Shown one piece after another: positions 36,168 to 48,343 of a stretch of DNA of 64,000 nt. The translations under genes were made by a program, and so were the position numbers. The stretch is from Brachypodius melanocephalos (taxonomy: Eukaryota > Chordata > Aves > Passeriformes > Pycnonotidae), in NCBI GenBank assembly GCA_013398615.1, contig VZSR01000055.1, forward strand, positions 3,214,883-3,278,882, written 5' to 3'. The first letter of the stretch is position 1; each line of letters begins with the position of its first letter. A model generated the notes under the pieces. That model ran no database searches. It saw nothing but the letters and a program-made list of their open reading frames with translations, and had not been told where the DNA came from.

Positions 36168-39100
36168 CAGGAAAATGATGAACAGAAAAATGATAGCATT
36201 TGAAAAATAAGCTGTGTCAAACTGATTTTATATTAAATGTTAAACATTTTTTCCCTGCATAAAACTTTTGAATTCAAACACCACGGTTTTGAGTCGTTAA
36301 TGATTACAAAGAGGTAATTATGATTTCTCGACTGATTCCGAGAATTTCTGTGATGTTTTTGTGAGTGGTTTTGACAGGTTTAATAATTACTTTCTAAGGA
36401 ACGTGAGGGATGTGGGATTCTGAGAAAGCAGAAGGATCTGACCTCTGAAGAGATCTTCTTCAGAGAAGGAGAGGAGGAGAGGAGGAGAATAGTACTACTG
36501 GAAGTCTGTCCTTAATAGAAATTCTAGCTCAGGAGACCGCTTGGTACGGGGGAGGAGGAGGGAACTGGCAGTAATAACAAACATGTTAATATCTCTAGCA
36601 TGGAAGAACTCCCTGTAATGAGCGTGGCAGTATATACTGAAATGCCTGTTCCACCCACGAAGACAAACAGGGGAAGAAATCACAGTGTGCTTCAGGCAAC
36701 TAAACGAAGCCATCAAATCTGTTGTGCTGCAGAATTTTTATTTTCAGCACCACACACAGCCCTGGTGCGAACAATGAGCTTTCACACAGGGGTGAGCTCC
36801 CAAACAGGGGAGATCACTGAGGGCAAATAGAATGCCCAGCATGAAGAGCACAGGATCCCTAGGAAACAAGCAAGCTGTGACCAGAATATGACTGGGATTA
36901 CTGTCTGAGTAATGTGGATACATCCTTGCCTCCCTTAGCCACCAACTGCTGCCACAAAGGGCACAACTTCTTGCTCCGTTGGCAGCAGATCTGGTTTAAA
37001 TCATTTAGTCTCTACTCCCACCTTCTCCCCGAGAGCCTCAATTAATACAGTTGTGCTGAGTAAGTGTTCACATGGCTGTGCTCTCAAGATCCATGAGATG
37101 ATCCATGCTTTTTAAATTACAGACTTCAGAGAGTTCATTCCAAACTCGATTAATCCAATCTAAACCACAGGCTCACAAGGGGCAGGGTATGTACCACTGA
37201 GAGTCAGAGAAGACAGGCAAACAAAAAAGGGAAAGAAATAATGTGGTCAGTATTGCTGTGTTAGGGTTCTAGCCCTTCTTAAACATCATTTAAGAGGTTT
37301 CTTGCTTATCTTCCGCTCCTTTTTCAATGTTTCTGAGAAGGGCTAGACCTGAAAAAGCCTGACACATTGCCTTAGTTGTTTCTGCATTCCCAGCCACATC
37401 AGAAAATCCATTGCCACCAGAGGATGTAAACTACAATTCATTTTGGTGGTGTCCTTGCTGCACATGCTGTTACCAAAACATTTATTTATTCTGAATGGTA
37501 ATTCTGGCCCCACAAAGTGGCTGAAAAGATGTCTCTTGCTCCCAAGCTGGAGTTGCAGCCAACTGTGTACATGTGTGGAATGGACAAAGCAAGGCCAGGC
37601 TGGTGACATTTACAGAGTGAAAGGTGCCAGGGGCAGAGAAGCCAAGCAGTGTTAGCTCAGGTGAGCTCTGCTGCTCTAGTACTGTTTGTGTTCATTTTTC
37701 AAGCTAGGCACATGGAGAACCTGCTGATGGGCATTATCTGCACCCAGAAAGTCCTCGCTCACACAGACACTGCTGCAGATCAGCCCCTGTGCCCTCACTC
37801 TGCACTCCTGCCATGACAAGCCAGGGCACTTTGTGCTCTCTCTGTTCAGTCACTACAAACCCCTTAATTCAGAGCCCACAGCATCCAATTCAGCTTCATT
37901 GCATGGTTAATTCAGGTTCCTTAGCTGGGAGCCAGGCAGAGTGGGAGAACTATGAACATCTGAGGATGTTTTCTGTCCCACATTTTTCATATTCTCTCTT
38001 AGTCATTCATTGAGGCACAGGAAGAACGGGCAGCGGGCCATTTTGGGATCAGCCTCTTTCTAGAAGTGGCAAACAAAACTGCTGTGAGGACTTGCCTGAC
38101 TCCATGACTTGTCAGAGAGCTGGCTGTCACGTTCTAAAAAATGCCAGGTTGCCACCTAACTGGTTGTGGCTTGGACCACATGTTGGTTTTGGTGCACCTT
38201 GTGCCCTGGTCTTCTAGCTCTTGCTGCAAATGCCACCATGGACAGCCTTGTTCATCTGGCAGTGAGAGTGACTGAATGTGGGCTGTGGCAAACAATTTTA
38301 CTCCAGAATATACTATATATATATAGAATATAGTACCCTAATACCGTATGCAGAATAGATGGGCAGGGACAGCACTCAGGTTCACTCCCTGGGGCTGTGT
38401 TACACATGGGTGTAGACAAGATAAGAGTCCTAATCAGCTGAGTAAGACGACCAATGATGTTTGTTAAGCATTTTTGTGTTCCCTCTTGATGTGCTGAAGC
38501 ACACCAGCGTGTTACCCTTCACATTGCTTGAATTTAATCTGCAGGCAGCTGTTTTCCTTTTCCAGACTCTCCCTATCAGCTGCTTCACAAACACCAATGT
38601 TCTCCCTCACTCACCGAAACAGTTTGTCCATTATTTTGACCATGGTTTGGGGGTTTTTTGTTTTGTTTTGTTTTCCCATTAATCTGAACAAGTTTAATCA
38701 TGAAATCAAGTGTAATTGAGATGCTCAAACAGGAAATCAGTTAAGCTTAGCTGCAAGGGCAGCTTTTTAATTGATTTTACTGCAAGTAAGGTTGAGCTTT
38801 TCACAGAATGTGTGGATCTCAGATCTTCCCAGCAATACTTGGGATGCTATCCACATTCTGCCTTTCAAAGATCTTTGAAGTACTACAAATCTAGGCTTCT
38901 GCTCTTCAAACACATTTTGAAATGTGTTTTCTGCATGCTGCACATGCTTGAGTGTTGAACTTTTAGACTTACAATTCTCTTGAAATCCTCTAAAGCCCCT
39001 TGTTGTTGGGAGCTCTGTAACTCCAAGCTCATTGATATGATGAGGGAAGTTGGGATACTTAGGAATTGTTTCATCTACAATGCAGCATCTTGTCTTAATT

Positions 39101-39339
39101 AAAGTGTCTCTCATCAGGATGACAGGCTGTCCAGGGAGACCTCTTGATTACAGAGCTCTGCTACAGTAATTTTCCTTTTACAGCTATTCACAAGAACCAG
39201 CCTAGGATGCATTTTACTGGGAAGTGAAATTTTTCATTCAGGCACCATACTGGCCTGAAGAGAAGGCAGCCTTGGATCTCTTTTCTGAGAAGCAAAGACA
39301 AAAAATTATATATATAAATATATATTTCTATTTAAAGAT

Positions 39340-39359
39340 AAAAAAAAAAAAAAAAAAAA
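39340..39359. repeat. Poly-A run of 20 bases
   Basis: It is uninterrupted and preceded by a TA-rich stretch. No LINE or retrocopy body was recognised upstream. Confidence 0.9.
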
Positions 39360-41485
39360 CTAAAAAACACAAACCCCAAACACATTCCATCATTTCCCTC
39401 CCCCAGTACTAATTAAAACATACCTTAGGCTCAGAGGCTGCTGCCCACACAAGTTCTGCCACTCTGTCCATGAGGTGAAGGCCTTTTAGTGCTTGGGACC
39501 AAGTGCTCTCCAAGCCTTGGCAGCTCAGCTCCACAAAGATGTAGTTCCAGGTTGCATCAGTTGGTTCTGGCTGCCAGAGCTGCACATTGCTGTCTCTGTG
39601 AATCAGCTGCATTGGGGCGTTGTGTGCACTGTGGTTTTACCAATTTGAGTAGTTTTCCTTTCTCAGAAATCCTGAGCACTTGACTGTGCTGAAAGCTTCA
39701 GCTCAAGAAGCTGGGACTCCAAGTTATAAAGAGAAGCATTGCAGGTACCAGGTCCACACACCCTTTCTGCATGCATTCAGCAATTGGTGGCCAAGTTCAT
39801 GCATGAAGATTTGTAGGACCTGCATTTTAGACAGGTATTGCTCAAACTTTAACTGCATAGGCCTACTCTTCAAAGTCTAAGATTTCCAAAATCCTGAAAG
39901 AGAAGTCCAGGAGTTTACATAGCTGAGATAGCCTTCATTTTAGCAACCTCCCCCTCCTTGCAGAATCAGTGATGTGAAGATGAGAGAGGGGTTGCAAACC
40001 CCTTGTCAGGCATGCTGTGAGCAGCAGGGCTGTTCCCTGAGGGCAGCCCAGAGCCAGCAGCAGTAAATCCTACTGGGCTGTGTCCTTCCCAGCAGGGCAG
40101 TCCCAGGTGCCAGGGGCCTTTGGGCATTCTCACTTGGCTGACTTGCTGTAACCCATATTTCCCCCTAGATCCTCCTGTCAGAGGCCCATTTGCAAGGGCC
40201 ATGGGTGTCTTTTCTGTCATTGCACATAAATTTAGTAATGACAAATAGAGATACTGGTCCCTAGGAAGGACACAGCAGTGGGCAATGTGTCTTTACACTT
40301 TTTACACACTTTACACATCTTCTACACACTTTACACAAGGTAAAGCTTTTAGCTTTTTGTGCTACTGCTTTACCTGATCTCCACGCTACTGGATGTTAAA
40401 AGTCCTTGCCAAAACTTTTAATTCCAAGGTGAGCAGGACCGAGGCCTGCAGAAACACACATTCTGGTTTTGCCAGGAAGCAGAGAACTTTGAGAGACTAT
40501 ATTAATTAATGATTTAGCAGGCTCTTGAGTGTAAAATGCAACCAGTTGGAGCTCTGCCTGTCACTAGCCTGAAGTACCTATTCAGAGACAAGTGCACTGA
40601 GTGATTTGTTGCTGAAAGAGAAGATCTGATAACTGGGACATGAAAATCACTCCCACCTGCTCTGGAGAGACTGATGGAAACCATCTTGCCATGTAAGCAG
40701 AAAGGATTTCTATCACACAGCAAGGACTAAATGAAAACACTACCCCTGCTGTAATGAGTGGTCCTGTGCCATTTGAGGCAATTTTTTCAGGCTCCTTTCT
40801 CTAATTCAGAAATGGCCCTGAATCACAAACCTGTACCTACAGCCCATGTGCTCATGGATAAGTGATTGGGCATGGAAGAGTGCAAGTTGTAACCAGGAAT
40901 TATGGTGGGAGCTGCAGGGCCCCTCTGCTTTGGCTGGCACAAACACTTTCCCACCCAGAAGTGTCTTCCTGCAGAGCTCTGAGCTGGGTGAGCTCTGTGT
41001 TTCTCTTGTCAGGTCTTCCTCACCCTTATTAGTCTTTATGGTATGGATGGGCACCTTTCCTGCCCCATGTTGGCTTGGAGACTTCTCCAGAGGGGGATAA
41101 TTGAAGGACGGATGGAGGAGTGATAAAGAAGCCCAAAGAAACACTGAGCACTTTTGCAGGTGGTAAAATAGAGGATGAGTGACAGTTTTCAGAGCCAAGG
41201 GATGCTGTGCCTTGCACAGGGAAATACAGAGCAGAGCTGGGAGCTGCTTCTCCTGCACCTGACTGCTGATAACACCTATCAGACACGATCTAAACATGTA
41301 AATGCTGTTCAGGTGACACCTACAAACGAGGTGAGTCTTAATCCATTATTTACAACACTGAGACAGGATCCAAATGAAGTTGCTTGTTTATGACACAAAA
41401 ATCATCAGTCCAGAGTACTGCAGACCTAAGGAGAAAGAGGCCAAAGGAAAAAAAAACATGTCTGTACTAAAGAGATAAAAGTTTT

Positions 41486-41488
<3 letters not shown>

Positions 41489-41539
<51 letters not shown>
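41489..41539. repeat. (AAT)17 microsatellite
   Basis: Seventeen perfect AAT units; a likely length-polymorphic marker. Confidence 0.97.
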
Positions 41540-41541
<2 letters not shown>

Positions 41542-44500
41542 AAATGAATGTTTTACATCTACAAAACCAGGGGAGAGTTTATCCTTTCTCTGAAGGAGTG
41601 TGGCTCCACAGGGTATCTGCATGGATTTTTTTGTATGAAAATGCTGGGCAGAATGTTTTTGTATATTTATCCTGTGAATGGTAGGAGATTTATGAAGGGT
41701 CAGCTACTCCACTGGAAAATATTTGGTTTATTGCCCACTAATCAAAAAAAGGGGTTGAAAACTACTCATGTAAACTGCTCATATCTTAGCAATAACTGGG
41801 CAAATTATTTGCTTGCAGGATAATAAAAAAAGCAGATTGGTGGGAGCTTTTCCTGCTTTTATTCTCCATGGTGACAACCCAAAGGCAACGACTTTGATAC
41901 TGTACGCAAGGCAAATGTATAATGCTTGGTAATTGGGATGTGGATGCCTCCCAAAAAGCTATAGAAGTGTTACATTTTCATTATAGTGTATTGTTACATC
42001 CTTCTCCCCCTCATATTGAAAAAGTTCATTACAGGGGAGGACAATCTAAGTAAAATAACAGCAGCAAAGAAAGCCACTCACTCACTGTGTAATGGCTGGG
42101 AAATGGCTGTGCTAGGCAGCAACGGAGGCAGGAAAAAAGCCCAGCCCATCTGTAAACAGCAAGAGGATTGTACCCCTGGGCCAGGGCTCAAGTTTCCCTG
42201 GACTGAATTTTGCTTTTAAGCCAAGCCTGTCGACTTCTAGTTCACACTTCTAACTCACATGTAACAGCACCTTGGAACTCCATTTGGTTTCTGACTCATT
42301 AAATGTTGCTCCTCTCTGCTCTCACCGAGGACAAGGAAACCTGAATGCATTTGCTCCTGCTGTTTGCACTCCACAGCTCTGGCTGCAGCTGCCCTGGAGA
42401 TGAAAACAAGACTGACCCGTTATGAAATTATGTTCAGCTTTAATTTTTAAAATGTTTCCAGTAACACCCTTGCTGGGGCTTGAGAGAATGTCTGGAAGGC
42501 TTGGGGTTTTGTTGTTGACATTCTGTGATTTTTGTTTTTATAGGGGGTAAAAGTGCCTTTTTACAAAATGCCACTCATTCTACATCCAGACTGGTTGGAA
42601 CCCCACTGAAGGCTGGCTGGAAATAGCCAGAGGAAAGCAGAGAGGTCAGAGAGGCATTACAAGCATGACGAAAAATGACAGGCAAAAGGGAGAGGAGGTG
42701 ATGGCCTCCCCTGGCAAAGGCTCCTGTGCAGGCAGGGGTGAACTTCAGAAAGAATTATAAAGGTCACAAGAGAATTCATACAGGAATCATGGCAGGTTCC
42801 TTCCTTCAGTATTAGCTAGCTTTGTTCTTTAGACTTTTGCTGTTTCTAATGCTGGATAATCCAGCTGGCATTTTTGAGATCACATCCAAATGATAGCTGT
42901 TCCTTCACATTATGCAATAGATACCTTTTCTGATCTTCCAGGAAATGAGAAAGGGCCTTTTAAGAGCCCCAGGTGACTGAGGGTGGTTTCAACATCACAG
43001 CTGCTGTAGAAAGCACGTACATCCGTAGAGCCTGATGGAGATGCTACACCACAGAGGTTTCTGGAATTATAGGGGCAAATCTGCATCACCCGGCAGATGC
43101 CAAAGGCATCTTTGATCCTGGATTCCACTTTGCTCCAGTAAAAAATGGGCTAAAGCCCCTTTAGCTTTTATTTCCCCATATTCCAAACCCTGTACTTGGT
43201 GGCCAAGAATGGATCCTCACACACATCTTGTGTGAAAGCTGCCTGGAGAAAACAATCTCCACATCATTAAAATTATTGTCAGAATAGCCCAAGCATGATA
43301 AACACGGTGGTGCTGCATTTATGTACCTGGAACAGTTTGTGGCAAGATTTGACTTCTGAAATATCCTGTGACTGCTCCTTCTCAGGGATGTCTCCCAGCA
43401 GCTGTCCTTTATCTCTCAGAGATGCAGCTCTGGGGTGCACTGCTGATGGCCACCCCTGACCTAACTCCAGTAACAAAGGTGGGGATGTTACAGCTCCAGT
43501 CCCCTGCACCATATGCCAGCACAAAGACCTGAGCAGCTCTGGCTGCCTGTTTCAGCTTATAAATGTCGAGAGTTTCTCAAAAATTTTAAGTATTCAGAGT
43601 GCTAATTTTGTTAATTTTCCATTTCAGTGGAAACGGAGTGTTCTGAGGATGTTCAAACTGAAGCTACCCATTGGAACTTTTACAATGTACTTTAATGGAA
43701 TAATGGGATTGATGGGAAGTCATTACCACTGGTATTTATTTTCCCATTCCGTTATATCAAAACCTGTTTTTTTTTCAGTAGCCAAGATCACTTTTTTTGA
43801 CAGCACAGCCAAATCTACTGCTAAAGCTTGATCCTGCTTTTGCTCTAGGGGCTCTTTTAAATTTTTACAGGATACTCTCATCATCTGTTTTCTTAGCAAG
43901 TCACTGTTGTGATGCTGTGATTTTAAGATCACAAAACTCTCCATGTCCTTGACATGACCCAGACATCTGTATCCAGTAAGAAAAGGATTTTAATTTTATG
44001 CCAGCAATAAAAATTCATCACTGGAAAACTTATAATTTGAGACCACATAATAACCAGGCTCATTATTTCCCAGCGCCAGCGTTCTGCAGGTGTTCTGAAA
44101 GATGGCACAGACACAAATCATTACTCCTCTCCTGAAACATGAGGCTCCTCTCGAGCTGTCTGTCAGTCTCTGCCCCTCTGCTCCCCTGCTGCAGGAGTCA
44201 CAGGTCATTAGGGTTGTGTAGCTGTGCAGACACTCTAGTCACCCCTCACTTCTTGATTTGGTCCATTTGCTCCTGCTGCAGACACATTTCTAATGGGAAA
44301 AATAAAGGTGGCCTGAGGACAGACATGATCAGTAACTGAAAATTCCTGCAGATTTGTACAGAGAGATAACGAAGTCAAAAATTTTAGAGCAAGGTTGCTG
44401 CTGCTCAGATCTGACTTCAGGGAATTAAGACCTCCTTTTTTTCTGCAGCTGAAACTTTTATCATCTGGTAAAATTCACAGGATTACTAGCCATAAAATCT

Positions 44501-45224
44501 TCAATACTTTTCCAGGTACTTGGACTCAAGATGTTTCCAAATTCTCACGAACAGTTGTTTGTACAATTAAAAGTGTTTTCTTAAAAGAATTAGCTTGCAA
44601 CTACTTATTTATAAGCTAGATACACAAATGGCAACTTCTTATACACACAGTGTACAGATGCCCTAAAGTACCAACCAGCACTGAACAAACAAAACTGATT
44701 CAAATAAATGAAGACTTGTATTTTTAATACACACAACTCATTCCTGAGGGCTTGATCAAATAAACTACAGTGACTGAGATAAGGAACAGAACATAAATGA
44801 AATGAGAAGATTGTAATGCTCAGGGCTTTCAGTATGACTTAAAACATAGAGGTATTCAGAGACTGTAAAAGCACTGGTTTGGCCCCTTTCTGGCATAGTC
44901 AGATGCACTTTGAAAATTCTATATCAACTGTTTCCTGGGTCTGATGGAAACGATAGCAGGCTAAACTCCCTTGAAATTCATGGCACAGGGGCTGCCAGAG
45001 TTTTCAGTCTAACAAAACATCAACTTGCTAGAATCCTCGTATGTCAGGAATGAAATGTTTGATTTAAAACAGCATGTAGTGTAGCTCTGTAGACTTCTCA
45101 AGGCCTGAGAGACCTCAAATGGCAGCCACCTGCCCACCTCTTGCTAACTGTGCTGTGATTTTCCTAAAAACACACAATTAATGGTAAAAAAAGATGAAAA
45201 CACTTTTTAAAGGGATAAAAGAAC

Positions 45225-46590
45225 AGGGCCCTGGGAACTCTTGACCTGTCAGCCTCACCTCTATGGCCTGACAGATCCTTCTGGAAGCCATCTCAAGACA
45301 TATAGATGGCAGAGAAGTGATCAAAGAGAGCTGGCATGGCTTCACCAAGGACAAATCATGCCTGCTTACTTGGACAGTGACTGCACTGGTGGATAAAGAA
45401 AATCCATTTGATGACATATAACTTGACTTCTGGCCTTTGACACAGCCCCACACATTTAGTTTCTAAACTGAGAGAGATGGGTTTGATGGATGGACTCCTT
45501 GATGGACAAGGAATTGGCTGGATGGCCACATCCAGAGCATCGGTCAGTGGCTCAGTGTCCAACAGGACATCACTAACAAGTGGTGTCCCTAAAGGGCCTG
45601 CACCAAGGCTGGCACTGTTCAGCCTTCATTCATGCACAGACAGTGGGACTGAGTGCCCTCTCAGCAGCCTGAGAGGTGTCACCCACTGGTGTCAGTGGGT
45701 GACACCAAGCTGAATGATGCCATGGAGTCACTGGAAGCAAGGATTGCCATCCTGAGTGACCCTGGGACAGGCTTGAGGAGTGCGCCCACAAGAACCTCAT
45801 GAAGTTCAACACAGCCAAATGTGGGGTGCTACACCTGAGTCAGGGCAACCCCTGGTATTGATATACACTGGGAGAAGAATGGACTGGGAGTCCTGAGAAC
45901 TTGAGGAACTAGATGATCTTTAAGGTCTCTTCCAAACCACTCTACAATTCCGTGATGTTATAGTGGTGGATGAGGATTGGACATGAGCCAGCCAAGTGCT
46001 CTTGCAGCCCAGAAAGCCAACCATATCCTGGGCTGCATCAGGTGAGTGAGCAGCAGGCCAAGGAGTGGAATTTCCCTCTCTTCCATTCTCCCAAGACCCC
46101 ACACAGTGTACTGTGTTCAGCTCTGGGGCCACCCACACAAAGACATGGACCTGTTACAGCAGGTCCAGAGGGAGACAAAAATGGTCAGAGAGGATGGAAC
46201 ACCTCTTCTATAAAGACAGGCTGAGAGAGTTGGGGCTGTTAAGCCTGGAGAAGAGAGGGTTCTGTGGAGACCTTAGAGCCTTCCAGTGCCTACAAGGAAG
46301 CTGGAAATGGACTTTTTACCATGACATTGATTTTCAAGTAAAAGAGGGTAATTTTAGATTAGATACAAAGAAGAAATTCTTTACTGTGAGGGTGATGAGA
46401 CACTGGAACAGATTGCTCAGAAAAGCTGCAGAGGTCCCATCCCTGAAAGTGTTTGAGGTCCAGTTGGGTGGGGCTTTGAGCAACCCCATATGTGGAAGAC
46501 ATCCCTTCCCATGGCAGAGGGTTGAAACTTTAAATCTTGAAATTTTTAAAGACTACCTCCTGCACAAACAATTCTGCAATTCCACAATTG
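45225..46590 (+). mobile_element. CR1 LINE, 5'-truncated copy with rearrangements
   Basis: This is a long 3' part of a bird CR1 non-LTR retrotransposon. It starts in the reverse transcriptase region (CTGTCAGCCTCACCTCT, then ATGGCTTCACCAAGGACAAA). It passes through GGTGACACCAAGCTGAATGA and ATCCTGGGCTGCATCA, and reaches the 3' tail (AACTGGAACAGATTGCT-like text, GGTGGGGCTTTGAGCAACC). The frame is broken by indels. A second CR1 3' end (about 45899-45955) is embedded and a 32-base foldback lies at 45675-45706. It is transcriptionally dead by sequence. Confidence 0.9.
45675..45706. repeat. Perfect inverted repeat inside CR1, 14-base arms
   Basis: GGTGTCACCCACTG, a 4-base loop, then the exact reverse complement. 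The right arm runs into normal CR1 text (GACACCAAGCTGA), so the left arm looks like a local inverted copy. Confidence 0.93.
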
Positions 46591-48307
46591 TATGTTCCTG
46601 CTGGCTAATCCCTCTCTGGCCAGGAAGACCCAGGGCTGGGATTTCCAAAACTACAGTCATCACTAGAGGAGTGTGGGACAGGAACATCATCCTTTCATCA
46701 ATTCACCTTCTTAAGGGAAAACTATCATCAAATCTATGGAGATTATTTTTCCCCTCCCCTGACCATTCCTGGTAGGTGAACTATCTGGCAAAGGAGTAAT
46801 ACAGAAATTAATCTATCATTTTTGTGGAGAACTGCAGTGACATTAATATACCTTGTATTCCAAACAGTACTGAGTACTGCGAGTATGAGCATCTGAGGCC
46901 AGGCAGCTTCCCAAATTCCCAGAGGATTAACAAAGATGTAATTTCAGAGGCTGATAATGTCCCTAACACAACAGGGCACTAAGTTGTTTCTAGGTGTAAA
47001 AGGGATCAAGATATTGGCCCTTAAAATGTTCCCATCATCTTCCCTCACATGATTTTAGCAGTAAATAAACGACTGCATGATACCCTATGAAAACCAGAAT
47101 GTCAGGCTTCCAAATGGTGTGAAGCACTCACTTCTAAATAAAGCCATTCCTGAGACAACAGCCACTAAAACCAACCACATCCCAACCAAAGTGAAAAGGG
47201 ACTTGCAAAGCATATATCCATCCACAGTGCTTATTCTTTTCCCACAGGTGTTACTGCTCTCTTCAGTAGTAGTTTCTTCTGGGAAACTGTTCCCAGAAAG
47301 GAGTGATACCAGTGGCACAGGATGAAGGTCTGCAGCTGCCCTCTCACTGAGACTGTCCCCTTTGTCTTCCTTGAAACAAAAAGGCCACTGACTAGAGTGG
47401 CAGAGGTGTCTGGTGGTGCTGGAAGCAGAGCTCTAGGAAGGCTAGAGCACTGCTTTGAAAACAGTGGAGTAGGTACTCCAGCTTGAAGCTCTACAGGGTC
47501 ACAGTTGAGCTGCAAGGAAATGCAACAGCATCAAAACAAAACACAGTTGGGGGCAGGGGGGAAACAAATCATGCTCTCATCACAATAAAAGCTACTTTGA
47601 CCCACTTTCAAAACAATACATCAATCTCACCTGCAACTCTCATCACACGACGAACAGAACTAGATATATTAAACAAACCAGCTCATAATTGTCTCTTTCC
47701 CCATTCAGCCCTTATCAAGGTAACATCTCATCAGTCATTTTCTTACAGTGTCTGAAAAGATGTGGATTTTCTTTCGTGATTTAGGGCCTGATCAGCTGGA
47801 GGCAGTCTGCAGTTGTAGGGACAAGGCCTCCTCCCAGCACGGGGGTGATACAGATGGGCTTTAAGTACGGAGAGAATTTTGATCCAAACAGAGAACTGAG
47901 GAGACAGAGAGTAAGAGGTACACACGCTTCCCTCTGCACGTGGGACAGGGCAAGAGGCACAAAGGCAGCCTCACTTGTAGTTCAGGGCTGCAGGGAGGAA
48001 TGCAGGGGCAGTAGGGACGTGGCTGCCATCCAGTGCAGAATGGAGGGCACTGGAAAACAAGGTGCCAAAGAGGCCCTAGCCTCCCCAGCCTGGCAGACTC
48101 CCAGAGCCTCTGAGATCGAGTGCTGTGCATGGAAGTCTGTCTCTTACAAAAACCTCAGCTTCCCTGGATGAAACAAAAAATTGGAACCGTCCATGGCTGA
48201 TGGCTGCAAAGGTTCACAGAGGCATGTCTTGCTTGTTGCTCTGCATCTTCTCTGCTGCAGTCACCTCATGATATTCAGCCCATCAACATGACAGGTCCAC
48301 AACAACT
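46591..48307. other. 3' flank and presumed 3' UTR of ILDR2
   Basis: The minus-strand 3' UTR of ILDR2 should lie here. I found no AATAAA on that strand within the first 1.2 kb past the stop. No other gene was seen. Confidence 0.4.
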
Positions 48308-48343
48308 TCAAACCACAAGGGACATCCTTGTTGGGAAATCATT
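48308..48343 (-). CDS. ILDR2: ILDR2 terminal coding exon (NDFPTRMSLVV)
   Basis: CCTCTCAG acceptor, then twelve codons including TGA (48310-48308). It encodes NDFPTRMSLVV, identical to my recollection of the human C-terminus. It was found by looking for the expected end because it is far too short for ORF detection. Confidence 0.93.
   Translation of the reverse strand, partial: NDFPTRMSLVV

Larger units (their letters stand above)
36170..45224. other. Intergenic DNA with microsatellites, no gene recognised
   Basis: No exon was supported on either strand. Simple repeats lie at 38312-38335 (TA-rich), 39307-39327 (TA-rich), 39340-39359 (A20) and 41489-41539 ((AAT)17). Confidence 0.45.

Noticed and set aside
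39409..39612. 67-codon minus-strand frame ending at 39409
   Set aside because: It looks protein-like but has no recognisable family, splice context or neighbouring exons.
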